The notes below the pieces were generated by a model that made no database searches, was not told where the DNA came from, and saw nothing but the letters and a program-made list of their open reading frames with translations. From an uncultured Pseudomonadota bacterium (GTDB lineage Bacteria > Pseudomonadota > Alphaproteobacteria > RF32 > CAG-239): DNA of 64,000 nt. The stretch lies in NCBI GenBank assembly GCA_902763535.1, contig CACWSG010000002.1, positions 62,001-126,000 on the forward strand. Reading direction: 5' to 3'. The position numbers and the translations under genes were made by a program. Shown piece after piece: positions 9,610 to 18,086 of this stretch. Positions within the stretch are counted from its first letter, which is position 1. Each line of letters opens with the position of its first letter.

Positions 9610-10719
9610 ATGGAAGACACCAAAATAATAAGTCATCAAGATGTTGAAAGGCTGCACAATAACCCTGACACAGCCAATAAGTCTAACATTGCACAAAAAG
9701 TTGGCGGTTATTACCAACAAGGTGTTCTTTCTGCCGGTAATCGTACTTTGGCTGAAAATATTTTCAGATTACTTGTCCATGACACTGAAATAAAAGTTCG
9801 CCAAGTCTTAGCCGATACTCTCAAATATTCCAACGATCTTCCTCACGATATTGTCGAATCAATCATCAAAGACAGCGATAGCGTGGCTTTGCCCTTTATT
9901 CAGCACTACCAATCATTAACCGATGATGACCTTGTCAATATCCTAAAAACATCCACTCTGCCTAAGCAAAAAGCTGTTGCCAAGCGCAACAACTTAAGCC
10001 GCAATCTATCGTCTTATATCGTTAATAATTGCACGGACGGGGTAATTGAAAAATTGGTTACCAATGAGACGGCTGACATTGCTAATGAAACTTTTGAAGA
10101 AATCATTAAAAAGTACCCTGAAAGCGACATCTTAAAAAAAGGCATCATCTATCGCAACAATCTTCCTTTTGAAGTTATTGAAAAAATTATATCTCATATA
10201 TCTTACAAACTAAAAGCTTACCTCGTTCTAAATCATAATTTGCCGCAAGATTTTGCCACAGATTTAATCAACGAGATAAAAGAAAAACTTACCCTCAAGG
10301 TATCTGAGGAATACTCTCAAGATGATCAAATTCGTGATTTTGTGCAGCACTTATACAAAGCCAATCGTCTGACTTACAGCCTTGTTACTCGAGCTATTTG
10401 TGCCGGCGATTTAATGTTTTTTGAACACTCTTTGAGCTTTTTAGCCGAAATACCTGTGGCAAATGTTCGTAAAATATTATTTAACTCGACTGCCGATTTT
10501 GAAATACGCAATCTTTTGCGCAAAGCAATGTTACCCAAAAGTGTTTTTCCTGCTATTTTTAATGCCCTTAAAGTCATTAATGATGTTCGTTTCGACTGCG
10601 GCCAGTCCAACAACAAGCTATTCAGCCGTAAGGTAATTGAACGTATTTTAAGCTACACCCAATCCACCGAAGAATTAAGTAGTGACGATTTACAATACCT
10701 GCTGTCTCAGCTACACTAA
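9610..10719 (+). CDS. DUF2336 family protein
   Basis: 369 residues, soluble and all-helical, built from HEAT-like helical pairs: VLADTLKYSNDLPHDIVESIIKDSDSVALPFIQ, repeated in looser form as NLSRNLSSYIVNN and NLPFEVIEKI. This matches the DUF2336 family, which is essentially confined to Alphaproteobacteria and has no assigned function. The ATG has GGAAA upstream. It is followed after 12 bases by the GAF/HD-GYP gene, so the two probably form one transcript and may act in the same signalling process. Confidence 0.75.
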   Translation: MEDTKIISHQDVERLHNNPDTANKSNIAQKVGGYYQQGVLSAGNRTLAENIFRLLVHDTEIKVRQVLADTLKYSNDLPHDIVESIIKDSDSVALPFIQHYQSLTDDDLVNILKTSTLPKQKAVAKRNNLSRNLSSYIVNNCTDGVIEKLVTNETADIANETFEEIIKKYPESDILKKGIIYRNNLPFEVIEKIISHISYKLKAYLVLNHNLPQDFATDLINEIKEKLTLKVSEEYSQDDQIRDFVQHLYKANRLTYSLVTRAICAGDLMFFEHSLSFLAEIPVANVRKILFNSTADFEIRNLLRKAMLPKSVFPAIFNALKVINDVRFDCGQSNNKLFSRKVIERILSYTQSTEELSSDDLQYLLSQLH

Positions 10720-10731
10720 AAGGATTCAACC

Positions 10732-12411
10732 TTGGCTTACCTACCAAACAACTTTAATGAGATTTTATTGAATTTGTTGGAAAGCAACGAAGATTTTGCC
10801 TCGTCTGAATACACCACTCGCATTTTGCAAGCACTTGCACAAACGGCTTCTGCTGATATTGTGCTGTTTTTTTCCATTTCACCGGATAATTTCATAAATT
10901 TTGAACAAAGCTACATAAACATTCCCGATCGCCCGACCCCGACAGTTCCTTTTTCTAACTTTTTTCCGGCCGAATTTATCCCTGAAATTTATGCAAAACA
11001 AACCAAATTGCCTCACGAAATATGTGTTTCCAATCACGAAATTTTTAATACTTTTAACTTTTATCAAGAAACTGAAGTTGATATTGACAGCTATAAAAAA
11101 ATTGATGATTTTCTAAATTACTTTACCGTTTCACTGTTAGCCTTCCCGTTATATAATGCCAAAAAAGATCTCATCGGCGCAATCCAAATGGTCAATCCTC
11201 GTGACGATAACGGAAAAATCATCAACTTTAACAATGAAATGGTTAAAAAGCTTTCGGCCATCGGCAATCTCTTAGCCATTCAGACCGATTTAAATAACCA
11301 AACAAATTCATACAACCGACTGCTTGAATCATTCATAGAAGTAATCGCCAAAGCTATTGATAACAAATCGCCTTATACCGGTGAACATTGTCAAAAAGTT
11401 CCAGTAATTACGCGTATGCTTGCTTCTGCAGCCATTGAGGCCAAAAGCGGACCTTTCAAAAATTTTGAAATGAGCGAGAATGAGTGGTATGCTTTGCATA
11501 TTGCCTCGCTTTTGCATGATTGCGGCAAAATCACAACTCCGGATTATATCGTTGACAAATCAACCAAATTAGAAACCCCTTACAATCGAATTCATGAGAT
11601 ACGCAATCGTTTTGAAATTTTGCGCCGAGATGCCCATATTGAATATTTACAAAAACGTTTGAACAATGTTGACACTCAAGCCAATCTGCAAGCCGAATTT
11701 GTTGCTAAAGTCAAAAAACTGACCGAAGACTTTGCTTTTATCGGACAATGCAACATCGGCGACAACCCATTGACCGAAAATGATATTAAGCGCCTTGATG
11801 ACATAGCTCAAACGACCTATACACGCAATTTTAGCCGCATGGTAGGGCTGTCGTGGAACGAAAAAAATCTTATTGATGATGTAAAAAAAGCCGAACAACC
11901 TGAAGAAGAACATTTGCTGGATGATCGTCCGGAACAACTTAAAACCTTGTATAATCAAGGAGAGCTCACCAATCTCAAAATTAAATCCGGCACCATTAAT
12001 GAATTAGAACGCGAAAAAATCAATGAACACGTCAAAACTACTATTGATATGCTCAAAGATTTATCTTTTCCCCCTGAATTATCCGACATTATTGAATACG
12101 CCGGAGCTCATCACGAGCGCGTTGACGGTCATGGCTATCCCAACGGTTTAACCGGTGATCAAATGTCTATCCCTGCCAAAATAATGGCCATTGCTGATGT
12201 CTATGAAGCTTTAACCGCTCGTGATCGCCCTTACAAAGAACCTAAAAAACTCTCGACTGTCTTAAGCATTATGCGTGATATGAAAAATTCCGGTCATCTT
12301 GATCCCGACTTATATGATCTGTTCATCAAAAGCGGCGTATATCTTGATTACGCTAAAGACTACATCTCAAGCGATCAAATCGACGACATCAATCCCGACG
12401 AATATTTATAA
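10732..12411 (+). CDS. GAF and HD-GYP domain phosphohydrolase
   Basis: 559 residues starting from TTG with AAAGGA 8 bases upstream. Residues about 20-190 form a GAF-like sensor (ending LIGAIQMVNPRDDNG and IGNLLAIQTDL). The HD-GYP part starts at SPYTGEHCQKVP; the HD pair is in LLHDCGKITTP (H262, D263) and the GYP motif in HHERVDGHGYPNGLTG (near residue 466), with AIADVYEALTARDRPYK after it. HD-GYP enzymes usually degrade cyclic di-GMP. About 170 residues of charged helical sequence separate the HD and the HHERVDGHGYP motifs, longer than the compact domain. The C-terminus is short and lacks an output domain. Confidence 0.88.
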   Translation: MAYLPNNFNEILLNLLESNEDFASSEYTTRILQALAQTASADIVLFFSISPDNFINFEQSYINIPDRPTPTVPFSNFFPAEFIPEIYAKQTKLPHEICVSNHEIFNTFNFYQETEVDIDSYKKIDDFLNYFTVSLLAFPLYNAKKDLIGAIQMVNPRDDNGKIINFNNEMVKKLSAIGNLLAIQTDLNNQTNSYNRLLESFIEVIAKAIDNKSPYTGEHCQKVPVITRMLASAAIEAKSGPFKNFEMSENEWYALHIASLLHDCGKITTPDYIVDKSTKLETPYNRIHEIRNRFEILRRDAHIEYLQKRLNNVDTQANLQAEFVAKVKKLTEDFAFIGQCNIGDNPLTENDIKRLDDIAQTTYTRNFSRMVGLSWNEKNLIDDVKKAEQPEEEHLLDDRPEQLKTLYNQGELTNLKIKSGTINELEREKINEHVKTTIDMLKDLSFPPELSDIIEYAGAHHERVDGHGYPNGLTGDQMSIPAKIMAIADVYEALTARDRPYKEPKKLSTVLSIMRDMKNSGHLDPDLYDLFIKSGVYLDYAKDYISSDQIDDINPDEYL

Positions 12412-12495
12412 TAACGATTTTGTACCGATAACAAATTTGACGCCGTTGTAAACTGCGGAGAATGAGTCATATAATAAGAAATAATTTTTTTAGCG

Positions 12496-12539
12496 ACGGA
12501 CGCATACTTTACGCGTATGTAACCAAGCCGTTTTTTTTA
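12496..12539 (+). terminator. Weak terminator-like hairpin after the HD-GYP gene
   Basis: CATAC (12503-12507) pairs with GTATG (12515-12519), followed some bases later by eight T (12531-12538). The stem is short, so the call is tentative. Confidence 0.3.
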
Positions 12540-12570
12540 TTTCTGCATTAGATGACCATTATACGCAGTT

Positions 12571-14844
12571 TTAGATAACTTCGCGACGACCGACATGATC
12601 CGCCGGCGTTATAATCCCCTCTTGCTCCATGCGATCAATGATTGAAGCAGCGCGATTGTAGCCTATACGCAAACGGCGTTGCACATAACTGGTTGAAGCT
12701 TTTTTATCTGTCTGCACAATCTGCACGGCTTGGCGATACAAATCTTCATCACTACCCGAGCCAAAATCACCGCTGTCAAAAACTGCCTTATCACCGCCTT
12801 TGGAGCTTTCCAGCTCACCTTGGGTAACTTCTTCAACATATTCCGGCTGGCGTTGAGCTTTAATAAATTCAACAATTTTCTCAACCTCACTGTCTTTAAC
12901 AAACGGCGCGTGTACACGACGTGGTCTTTGTCCTGCCGGCATATAGAGCATATCGCCCATACCCAAGAGTTGTTCTGCCCCTTGCTCACCCAAAATAGTG
13001 CGGCTGTCAATTTTGGAGGTAACCTGATAGCTTATGCGGGTTGGAAAGTTAGCCTTAATCGTACCGGTAATAACATCAACTGATGGTCTTTGGGTTGACA
13101 TAATCAGGTGAATACCGGCCGCGCGCGCCATTTGCGCCAAACGCTGAATAGCCGCCTCAACTTCTTTGCCTGCCACCAACATCAAATCAGCCATTTCATC
13201 AACCACAATCACAATATAAGGCATCGGGGTCAAATCCATTTCCTGCTCTTCATAAATCGGTTTACCGGTCTCCATATCAAATCCGGTCTGCACTGTTTTG
13301 GTCAGTTTTTCACCACTGTTTCGCAGCTCTTCCAACTTTTGATTATATCCGGTAATGTTACGCACATTGAGCTGTGCCATTGCCCGATAGCGATCTTCCA
13401 TTTCTTTGACTGCCCATTTTAAGCCGATAACCGCTTTTGCCGGATCGGTAATAACCGGTGTTAAAAGGTGCGGAATTCCGTTATACATGGTAAATTCGAG
13501 CATTTTAGGGTCGATCATAATCAGCTTACACTCTTCCGGTGTCATTTTATAAAGCAGCGATATAATCATCGAGTTCACGCCTACTGATTTACCCGAACCG
13601 GTAGTTCCGGCCACCAGCAAGTGCGGCATTTTAGCCAAATCGGCATAAGTATTTTTGCCGCCGATATCCTTGCCCAAACTTATGGTCAAAGCGGCTTTGG
13701 AATCTCTAAATTCTTCCGCATCAACCAAATCACGCAAATAAACCGTCTCGCGTTTAGGGTTAGGCATTTCAATTCCGATAGTGTTCGACCCCGGAACCAC
13801 TGCAATACGTACAGATACTGCACTCATCGAGCGAGCAATATCATCAGACAAGCCGATAACTCGCGCTGTTTTTGTTCCCGGTGCCGGCTCTAATTCATAT
13901 AGCGTTACCACCGGACCGGAACGAATTTGCACAATTTTACCAATAACGCCGAACTCTTTCAAAACATCTTCCAGTTTCAGCGCGATTTTTTCCAGTTCTT
14001 TTTGGCTGACTTGCGGCACTGCTTTATTTTTATCCAGTCCTAACAACTCGACTGAAGGGAAATTATACCCCTCAATTTTCTTGGCAACTTTGGCAACCTT
14101 AACACTTTCTGCCGGAGTTTTCTTTTCTTCCGGCTCGATTTCATCATCCTTAAACTTTGGTTCTTTTCTTCGTCTGGGAGCTTTTTCTTTTGTTGTATCT
14201 ATGCGGTGCAGCCCTTTCGCGGCATGACAAATTTTCTTTCCGCTGTGGCACAACCAAACCAATCCGCTCCAAACCGCCAAAACAATTTTTTTAATCACCC
14301 GCCACCAACTGCCGAAAGTAATTCCGCAGGCAAAATTGAACGAAACCCAAGCCAAAAAAGCCCCCACAGCCTCCAACCCATAGCGGCTGTATGCAAAACC
14401 GAATTTGCGTTCAACCAATGATGAAATTTGGCGCGAGAAAAAATCACCGATATTTCCGCCCACCTTAAGATTATCAACTCTGCCCCAAACTAAACTCATA
14501 AACACTGCCATAAACAGCAAACCGAGGCACCAAGCAAACACCCGCCACCAACATTTAACAAATGTTTTGTAACGTATAATTTCATAGCCCCAAACCGCAA
14601 CTGCCGCCAAAAATATCGGCAGGGCAAAACCAAACCATGTCAAAACAAAATCAGCCGTAATTGCACCGCCCGTACCCAAAAAATTTTTAACCTCTTTTGA
14701 TGAGGCAATATTATAGCCGGCATCTTCCGCATGATACCCTAAACAAGCCGCCGTCAAAAGGATTACTGCCATCAGTAAAAAAAATCCGATTGACATTACA
14801 GCCAATTTTGCTGCCATTGATTCGTTTTTTTTGCGCTTTGCCAT
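12571..14844 (-). CDS. ftsK: DNA translocase FtsK
   Basis: Septum-anchored ATPase that pumps chromosomal DNA during division and activates dimer resolution. 757 residues: four or so membrane helices within residues 10-195, a rather short charged linker (about 200-265), alpha and beta motor domains with Walker A AGTTGSGKSVGVN (about residue 411) and Walker B PYIVIVVDEMADLM, and a C-terminal gamma winged helix (TSYVQRRLRIGYNRAASIIDRMEQEGII) that reads KOPS-type sites. The linker is much shorter than in E. coli. It is divergent from fabG, with about 165 bases between the two starts. Confidence 0.97.
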   Translation of the reverse strand: MAKRKKNESMAAKLAVMSIGFFLLMAVILLTAACLGYHAEDAGYNIASSKEVKNFLGTGGAITADFVLTWFGFALPIFLAAVAVWGYEIIRYKTFVKCWWRVFAWCLGLLFMAVFMSLVWGRVDNLKVGGNIGDFFSRQISSLVERKFGFAYSRYGLEAVGAFLAWVSFNFACGITFGSWWRVIKKIVLAVWSGLVWLCHSGKKICHAAKGLHRIDTTKEKAPRRRKEPKFKDDEIEPEEKKTPAESVKVAKVAKKIEGYNFPSVELLGLDKNKAVPQVSQKELEKIALKLEDVLKEFGVIGKIVQIRSGPVVTLYELEPAPGTKTARVIGLSDDIARSMSAVSVRIAVVPGSNTIGIEMPNPKRETVYLRDLVDAEEFRDSKAALTISLGKDIGGKNTYADLAKMPHLLVAGTTGSGKSVGVNSMIISLLYKMTPEECKLIMIDPKMLEFTMYNGIPHLLTPVITDPAKAVIGLKWAVKEMEDRYRAMAQLNVRNITGYNQKLEELRNSGEKLTKTVQTGFDMETGKPIYEEQEMDLTPMPYIVIVVDEMADLMLVAGKEVEAAIQRLAQMARAAGIHLIMSTQRPSVDVITGTIKANFPTRISYQVTSKIDSRTILGEQGAEQLLGMGDMLYMPAGQRPRRVHAPFVKDSEVEKIVEFIKAQRQPEYVEEVTQGELESSKGGDKAVFDSGDFGSGSDEDLYRQAVQIVQTDKKASTSYVQRRLRIGYNRAASIIDRMEQEGIITPADHVGRREVI

Positions 14845-15010
14845 ATCTTTAACCTTTGTATCGATTCCAATTCGCCCTTATTGTAAACCGACAATTCTCA
14901 ACAATCGGTTAATGTTTTTTGATTTTATAACCCGTCCAAAAACCTTGACTCTGCACTTGTTTTGCCGCAATCTTATAGCGTTGAGTTTTTTTACAAAAGG
15001 AGTATTAAAA

Positions 15011-15748
15011 ATGTTCAGACTTGATGGAAAAGTAGCTTTAATAACCGGTGCTTCCGGCGGTTTGGGTGACAAAATTGCCCGCACTTTGTATGCACAAGGT
15101 GCAAAATTGGCCTTAACCGATGTTCGCGCCGAGGGTATGGAAAAATTAAAAGCTGACTTGGGCGCTGGGGTAGAAACTTTTACCGCCAACCTCTCTGACG
15201 CCGAAGCCATCAAAAATCTTGTGTCTGAAGTTGAGGCCAAATTCGGTCAGATTGACATTTTGGTCAACAATGCTGGTTTAACCCGAGATAATTTGTTTAT
15301 GCGCATGAGTGATGAAGAATGGCAGTTGGTTTTGGATGTTAACTTGTCCGCCGGATTCAAACTGGCGCGAGGTGTTATCCGCGGCATGATGAAACGCCGC
15401 TCAGGTCGCATTATCGGTATTGCCAGCGTTGTCGGTGTTATGGGCAATGCCGGACAAGCCAACTATGCCGCATCCAAAGGCGGTATGATTGCCATGAACA
15501 AGTGTTTGGCTCAAGAGGTTGCCTCGCGCAACATTACAGTCAATTCGATTGCCCCCGGCTTTATCCGCACCCCGATGACTGATGTCTTGCCCGAAGATGT
15601 TAAAGCCAATTTGTTGGCGCGCATCCCCGAGGGCAAGTTGGGCGAAGCGCAAGATATTGCTAATGTTGTGGCATTTCTGTCCTCTGATGAAGCACAATAC
15701 ATCACCGGACAAACCATCAATGTCAACGGCGGCATGGCAATGATATAG
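15011..15748 (+). CDS. fabG: 3-oxoacyl-[acyl-carrier-protein] reductase FabG
   Basis: NADPH-dependent first reduction in type II fatty acid elongation. 245 residues from the ATG at 15011, which has AAAAGGAG 9 bases upstream; an open frame runs 60 codons further upstream but crosses the ftsK promoter region and is not protein-like. Rossmann glycine motif TGASGGLG (12-19), NNAG, catalytic Tyr152 and Lys156 in NYAASKGG, and the C-terminal ITGQTINVNGGMAMI all match FabG rather than other SDR enzymes. It is monocistronic here, not next to fabD or acpP as in many relatives. Confidence 0.95.
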   Translation: MFRLDGKVALITGASGGLGDKIARTLYAQGAKLALTDVRAEGMEKLKADLGAGVETFTANLSDAEAIKNLVSEVEAKFGQIDILVNNAGLTRDNLFMRMSDEEWQLVLDVNLSAGFKLARGVIRGMMKRRSGRIIGIASVVGVMGNAGQANYAASKGGMIAMNKCLAQEVASRNITVNSIAPGFIRTPMTDVLPEDVKANLLARIPEGKLGEAQDIANVVAFLSSDEAQYITGQTINVNGGMAMI

Positions 15749-15769
15749 GTTTTATGGTCATCCCTGTAT

Positions 15770-15980
15770 AAATGTCATCCTTGAGTATGTGTTAACATTT
15801 CTCGAGGATCTAATCAAATTAGATTCGAGAATAACACTTATTAATTCGAAGATCGCATGACCTCGCCTTATAGGCTCGGAGCGATGACAGTTTTAAATAA
15901 TAATGTCATACCGCAATCGGCGGCAGTCCGATTGCTAAGGTATCTTCCGTATTGTTCTTCCCCTTGCAAGCAAGGGGATA
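15770..15980. repeat. Cluster of dispersed inverted repeats in the fabG to 16.1 kb gap
   Basis: The 318-base gap carries no gene. It holds three palindromic blocks. The first has stem TCTCGA (15800-15805)/TCGAGA (15825-15830) enclosing ATCTAAT (15808-15814)/ATTAGAT (15818-15824). The second is GCAATCGG (15913-15920)/CCGATTGC (15928-15935). The third is CCCCTTGC (15960-15967)/GCAAGGGG (15970-15977). The phrase GTCATCCTTGAG and the first block recur in diverged form at 47.0-47.1 kb, so these are members of a dispersed family. Confidence 0.7.
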
Positions 15981-16028
15981 AGAGGGGTTAGAATATAGCT
16001 ATATTTATGCTTAGACTTTTTGCAAAGT

Positions 16029-16066
16029 AAAAAAAAAGGGTGATGTCTCACGACACCAACCTTTTT
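16029..16066 (-). terminator. Terminator of the orphan gene at 16.07 kb
   Basis: An imperfect hairpin around GATGTC-TCAC-GACACC (16032-16060) lies between a run of A (plus strand 16029-16037) and a run of T overlapping the stop codon. On the minus strand the stem is followed by nine T. Confidence 0.65.
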
Positions 16067-17008
16067 TTAGCCAGCGATATAGCCGGCCAGAGCCCAATTG
16101 CGGTTCTGACCGAGACTTCCAACGTGGAAGAAGTTATAAACTTCCTCCGGTAGGAGACTGGCCATCGCCGCCGTACGGCGAGCGATTCCGCAAGACAGCT
16201 CGTGTTTCTCACCCTCGCTCTTGGGCAATTGATGCACCAAGTTCAAAAGGTGAAGAACGCGCTCTACCTCCGGAGCTTCCAGCTGCTCACTGCCCAAAAT
16301 TTTAACGACCTCGAAGGGAACGCCAGATTTTTTTGACAATGTTGCAACCTTACGCCCAAAGGTCTTGCGGGCAGCTGCCTCGGCCTCTGGATCAAACGGA
16401 CGCACTGTCGCGTCGTAAATCCAGTAACCCATCCCGGCACGTCTTTCAACGTCCACCGAGTAGAGCTTGCCGTCGGCAACGGCTCTGACGATGCGATCAT
16501 GAATACCTTTCGGATCATCCACGAACTCATATCGTCCACCCACCGCCTCGAGGATCTGTGATACGACGCTCTCATCACACACAATGTGTGATTCGCGCCA
16601 TTCCCTCTCCTCGTTGAGGATCTCTCCGAGGCGGCCGCTTATCATCCCCACATCTTTCAGCGGCACCGAAATACTTATTTCTTTCTCCGGTGCCTCTTCT
16701 GAGGCGTAGATGTAGGCTCCGTCGTCGTCTCTCGACGATGAAGCTGCAGTTACTGCAGCTTGGGGCTTCACCTCACGCAAGGTCTTACCTTGCGAGGTGT
16801 AATTGCCCCATGCTGAGTATTTCAACCACACCTCTCCCAATTGAAAGGTTATGGTTATTTCATCATTCCAGGGGTTTGTCCCTGCGTGGTAATAACTACC
16901 ACTTGAACTGTAATTCCGGACAACTCCAGAAATGACTATCTCGCGCGGGGTGAACTCCACGTTGACGGCGTTGACGGCGTTGCTGTTGCTATTTTTCTTT
17001 GTTGCCAT
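16067..17008 (-). CDS. Orphan protein of unknown function, GC-rich coding
   Basis: 313 residues from MATKKNSNSN; an in-frame ATG 15 codons earlier (17051-17053) is equally open and neither has a Shine-Dalgarno sequence at proper distance. The N-terminus is a low-complexity Asn/Val/Ala stretch, followed by a beta-rich part (EIVISGVVRNYSSSGSYYHA, WNDEITITFQLGEVWLKYSAWGNY) and a helical C-terminal half (VATLSKKSGVPFEVVKILGS and onward). No family is recognised. Two hand-counted 60-base blocks have 52-57% GC, well above the AT-rich flanks. It has its own promoter, a leader of more than 400 nt and its own terminator, hinting at foreign origin. Confidence 0.65.
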   Translation of the reverse strand: MATKKNSNSNAVNAVNVEFTPREIVISGVVRNYSSSGSYYHAGTNPWNDEITITFQLGEVWLKYSAWGNYTSQGKTLREVKPQAAVTAASSSRDDDGAYIYASEEAPEKEISISVPLKDVGMISGRLGEILNEEREWRESHIVCDESVVSQILEAVGGRYEFVDDPKGIHDRIVRAVADGKLYSVDVERRAGMGYWIYDATVRPFDPEAEAAARKTFGRKVATLSKKSGVPFEVVKILGSEQLEAPEVERVLHLLNLVHQLPKSEGEKHELSCGIARRTAAMASLLPEEVYNFFHVGSLGQNRNWALAGYIAG

Positions 17009-17470
17009 AACTTTTAGTTTTTGGCGCTTGAAAGACTCCTTTTTTGTTTTCATGGCTCACTAAGTCAAATTTGTTCGCATCTGCAGGGATTAGAAAATTT
17101 TTAATCACAACTTACTATACTTCGGTTGTGGGGCTCTTTAGCAACTTAACCCTTCTTTCTAATATGCAGCTTCACAAATTATCCTTAGTGATGAAAACCA
17201 AGCTCTCATCTCTCAAGGTTGCCCCGCATCATTTTTACCAAGCCGCTGATAGCTTGAATGATACGAGACATTATACTTTTTTTCTCTCTCACTGTTTGTA
17301 AACAAACTTTCAGCTGTGAGAGAGGACCATCCTTATAAATTGGAAATGGTTTGTTTACGGTGGTCAATCCGTAAACAAGTAGTCACCAATAAGGATGGTG
17401 AAAAAAAGATATATGCCAATTATTACGGCAAATATATTTTACAAAATATATCTATATCTATAGGTCTACC
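17009..17470 (-). promoter_or_regulatory. Long structured leader RNA of the 16.07 kb gene
   Basis: No protein-like frame is visible in this stretch. In minus-strand order from the presumed transcription start (about 17469) it holds an ATATATTTT/AAAATATAT hairpin, then a TGCC/GGCA hairpin followed by seven T (17401-17407, terminator-like). Next come a nested structure with outer arms 17389-17398/17327-17336 (10 bp) and inner arms CCGTAAACAA (17369-17378)/TTGTTTACGG (17351-17360), and a hairpin CTCTCTCAC (17284-17292)/GTGAGAGAG (17316-17324). Segment 17349-17358 can pair equally well (10 bp) with 17298-17307. About 250 bases from 17040 to 17270 show no clear structure. Confidence 0.6.
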
Positions 17471-17475
17471 TTTCT

Positions 17476-17504
17476 AGAATACCACATTTTTGCGAGTCGC
17501 TCAA
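17476..17504 (-). promoter_or_regulatory. Sigma-70 promoter of the structured leader
   Basis: Minus strand TTGAGC (17499-17504), 17 bases, TATTCT (17476-17481). The spacing is ideal and the start would fall near 17469. Confidence 0.6.
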
Positions 17505-17560
17505 GCAGTTTTTGACTCAAAAAAAATGGTAAAATATTACCTTTTGTCGACAAAAAAAGA

Positions 17561-17600
17561 AAGATGGCTCTCTTTTTAAACCATCTTTTCTTTTTCTTAG
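17561..17600 (-). terminator. Terminator of the orphan gene at 17.6 kb
   Basis: Stem AAAGATGG (17570-17577)/CCATCTTT (17581-17588 region), flanked by A-rich sequence on the left, which reads as a long T-tract on the minus strand. Confidence 0.65.
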
Positions 17601-17610
17601 CCTCAAAAAA

Positions 17611-17964
17611 TCACCAATCATATCTTTGGAGATTTTTTGAGAGCTCTTCAACTTCCTCGTTCCTCAACCCTTTACAAAAAAGGTGAACGACATAGTCTTG
17701 AGCCAGAGCTATGACCTCTGCTTTTGGGTGAGCTTCTTTAAAAATTTTAAGCTCATTTTTAATAAGCTCGGCCATCCTTGGCGAGTAACGAAGATGTACC
17801 CATCTTGTCTCCCACTCATGGACTTCTCTGTTGACAAAAAATCCCCATTTCATCTCTGAACTCGGGGTTATAACTCTGACGATGGAATCGTCCTTAACAC
17901 CATAGGTTGCAACAACCTCTTCGCTATTTTTGCAATCGGTTGCTTGATAAAAGTACTTGCTCAT
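17611..17964 (-). CDS. Small orphan protein of unknown function
   Basis: 117 residues, soluble, mixed charge and rich in aromatic residues (MKWGFFVNREVHEWETRWVH at about residues 38-57), with a helical C-terminal half (MAELIKNELKIFKEAHPKAE, then GLRNEEVEELSKNL). No family, signal peptide or membrane segment is recognised. The ATG is preceded by an A-rich leader (ATTAATTAAAAACACATAATT) without Shine-Dalgarno sequence, like the other orphan genes at 16.1, 23.1 and 26.6 kb. It has its own promoter and terminator and lies divergent to cca. Confidence 0.65.
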   Translation of the reverse strand: MSKYFYQATDCKNSEEVVATYGVKDDSIVRVITPSSEMKWGFFVNREVHEWETRWVHLRYSPRMAELIKNELKIFKEAHPKAEVIALAQDYVVHLFCKGLRNEEVEELSKNLQRYDW

Positions 17965-17995
17965 AATTATGTGTTTTTAATTAATATCTGTGAGT

Positions 17996-18024
17996 AATTT
18001 ACCATTTATTTTGTCTATATGCAA
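17996..18024 (-). promoter_or_regulatory. Promoter of the 17.6 kb orphan
   Basis: Minus strand TTGCAT (18019-18024), 17 bases, TAAATT (17996-18001). The A-rich leader between here and the ATG contains no ribosome binding site. Confidence 0.5.
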
Positions 18025-18086
18025 CAAAAAAAATTGCTTGCCTCTTGCTTGCAATGCTCCTAATCTTATTTTAGGGAGAATAAATA

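Noticed and set aside
14831..15010. N-terminal extension of FabG
   Set aside because: The extra 60 codons cover the ftsK-fabG intergenic promoter region and have no similarity to the family; AAAAGGAG marks the start at 15011.
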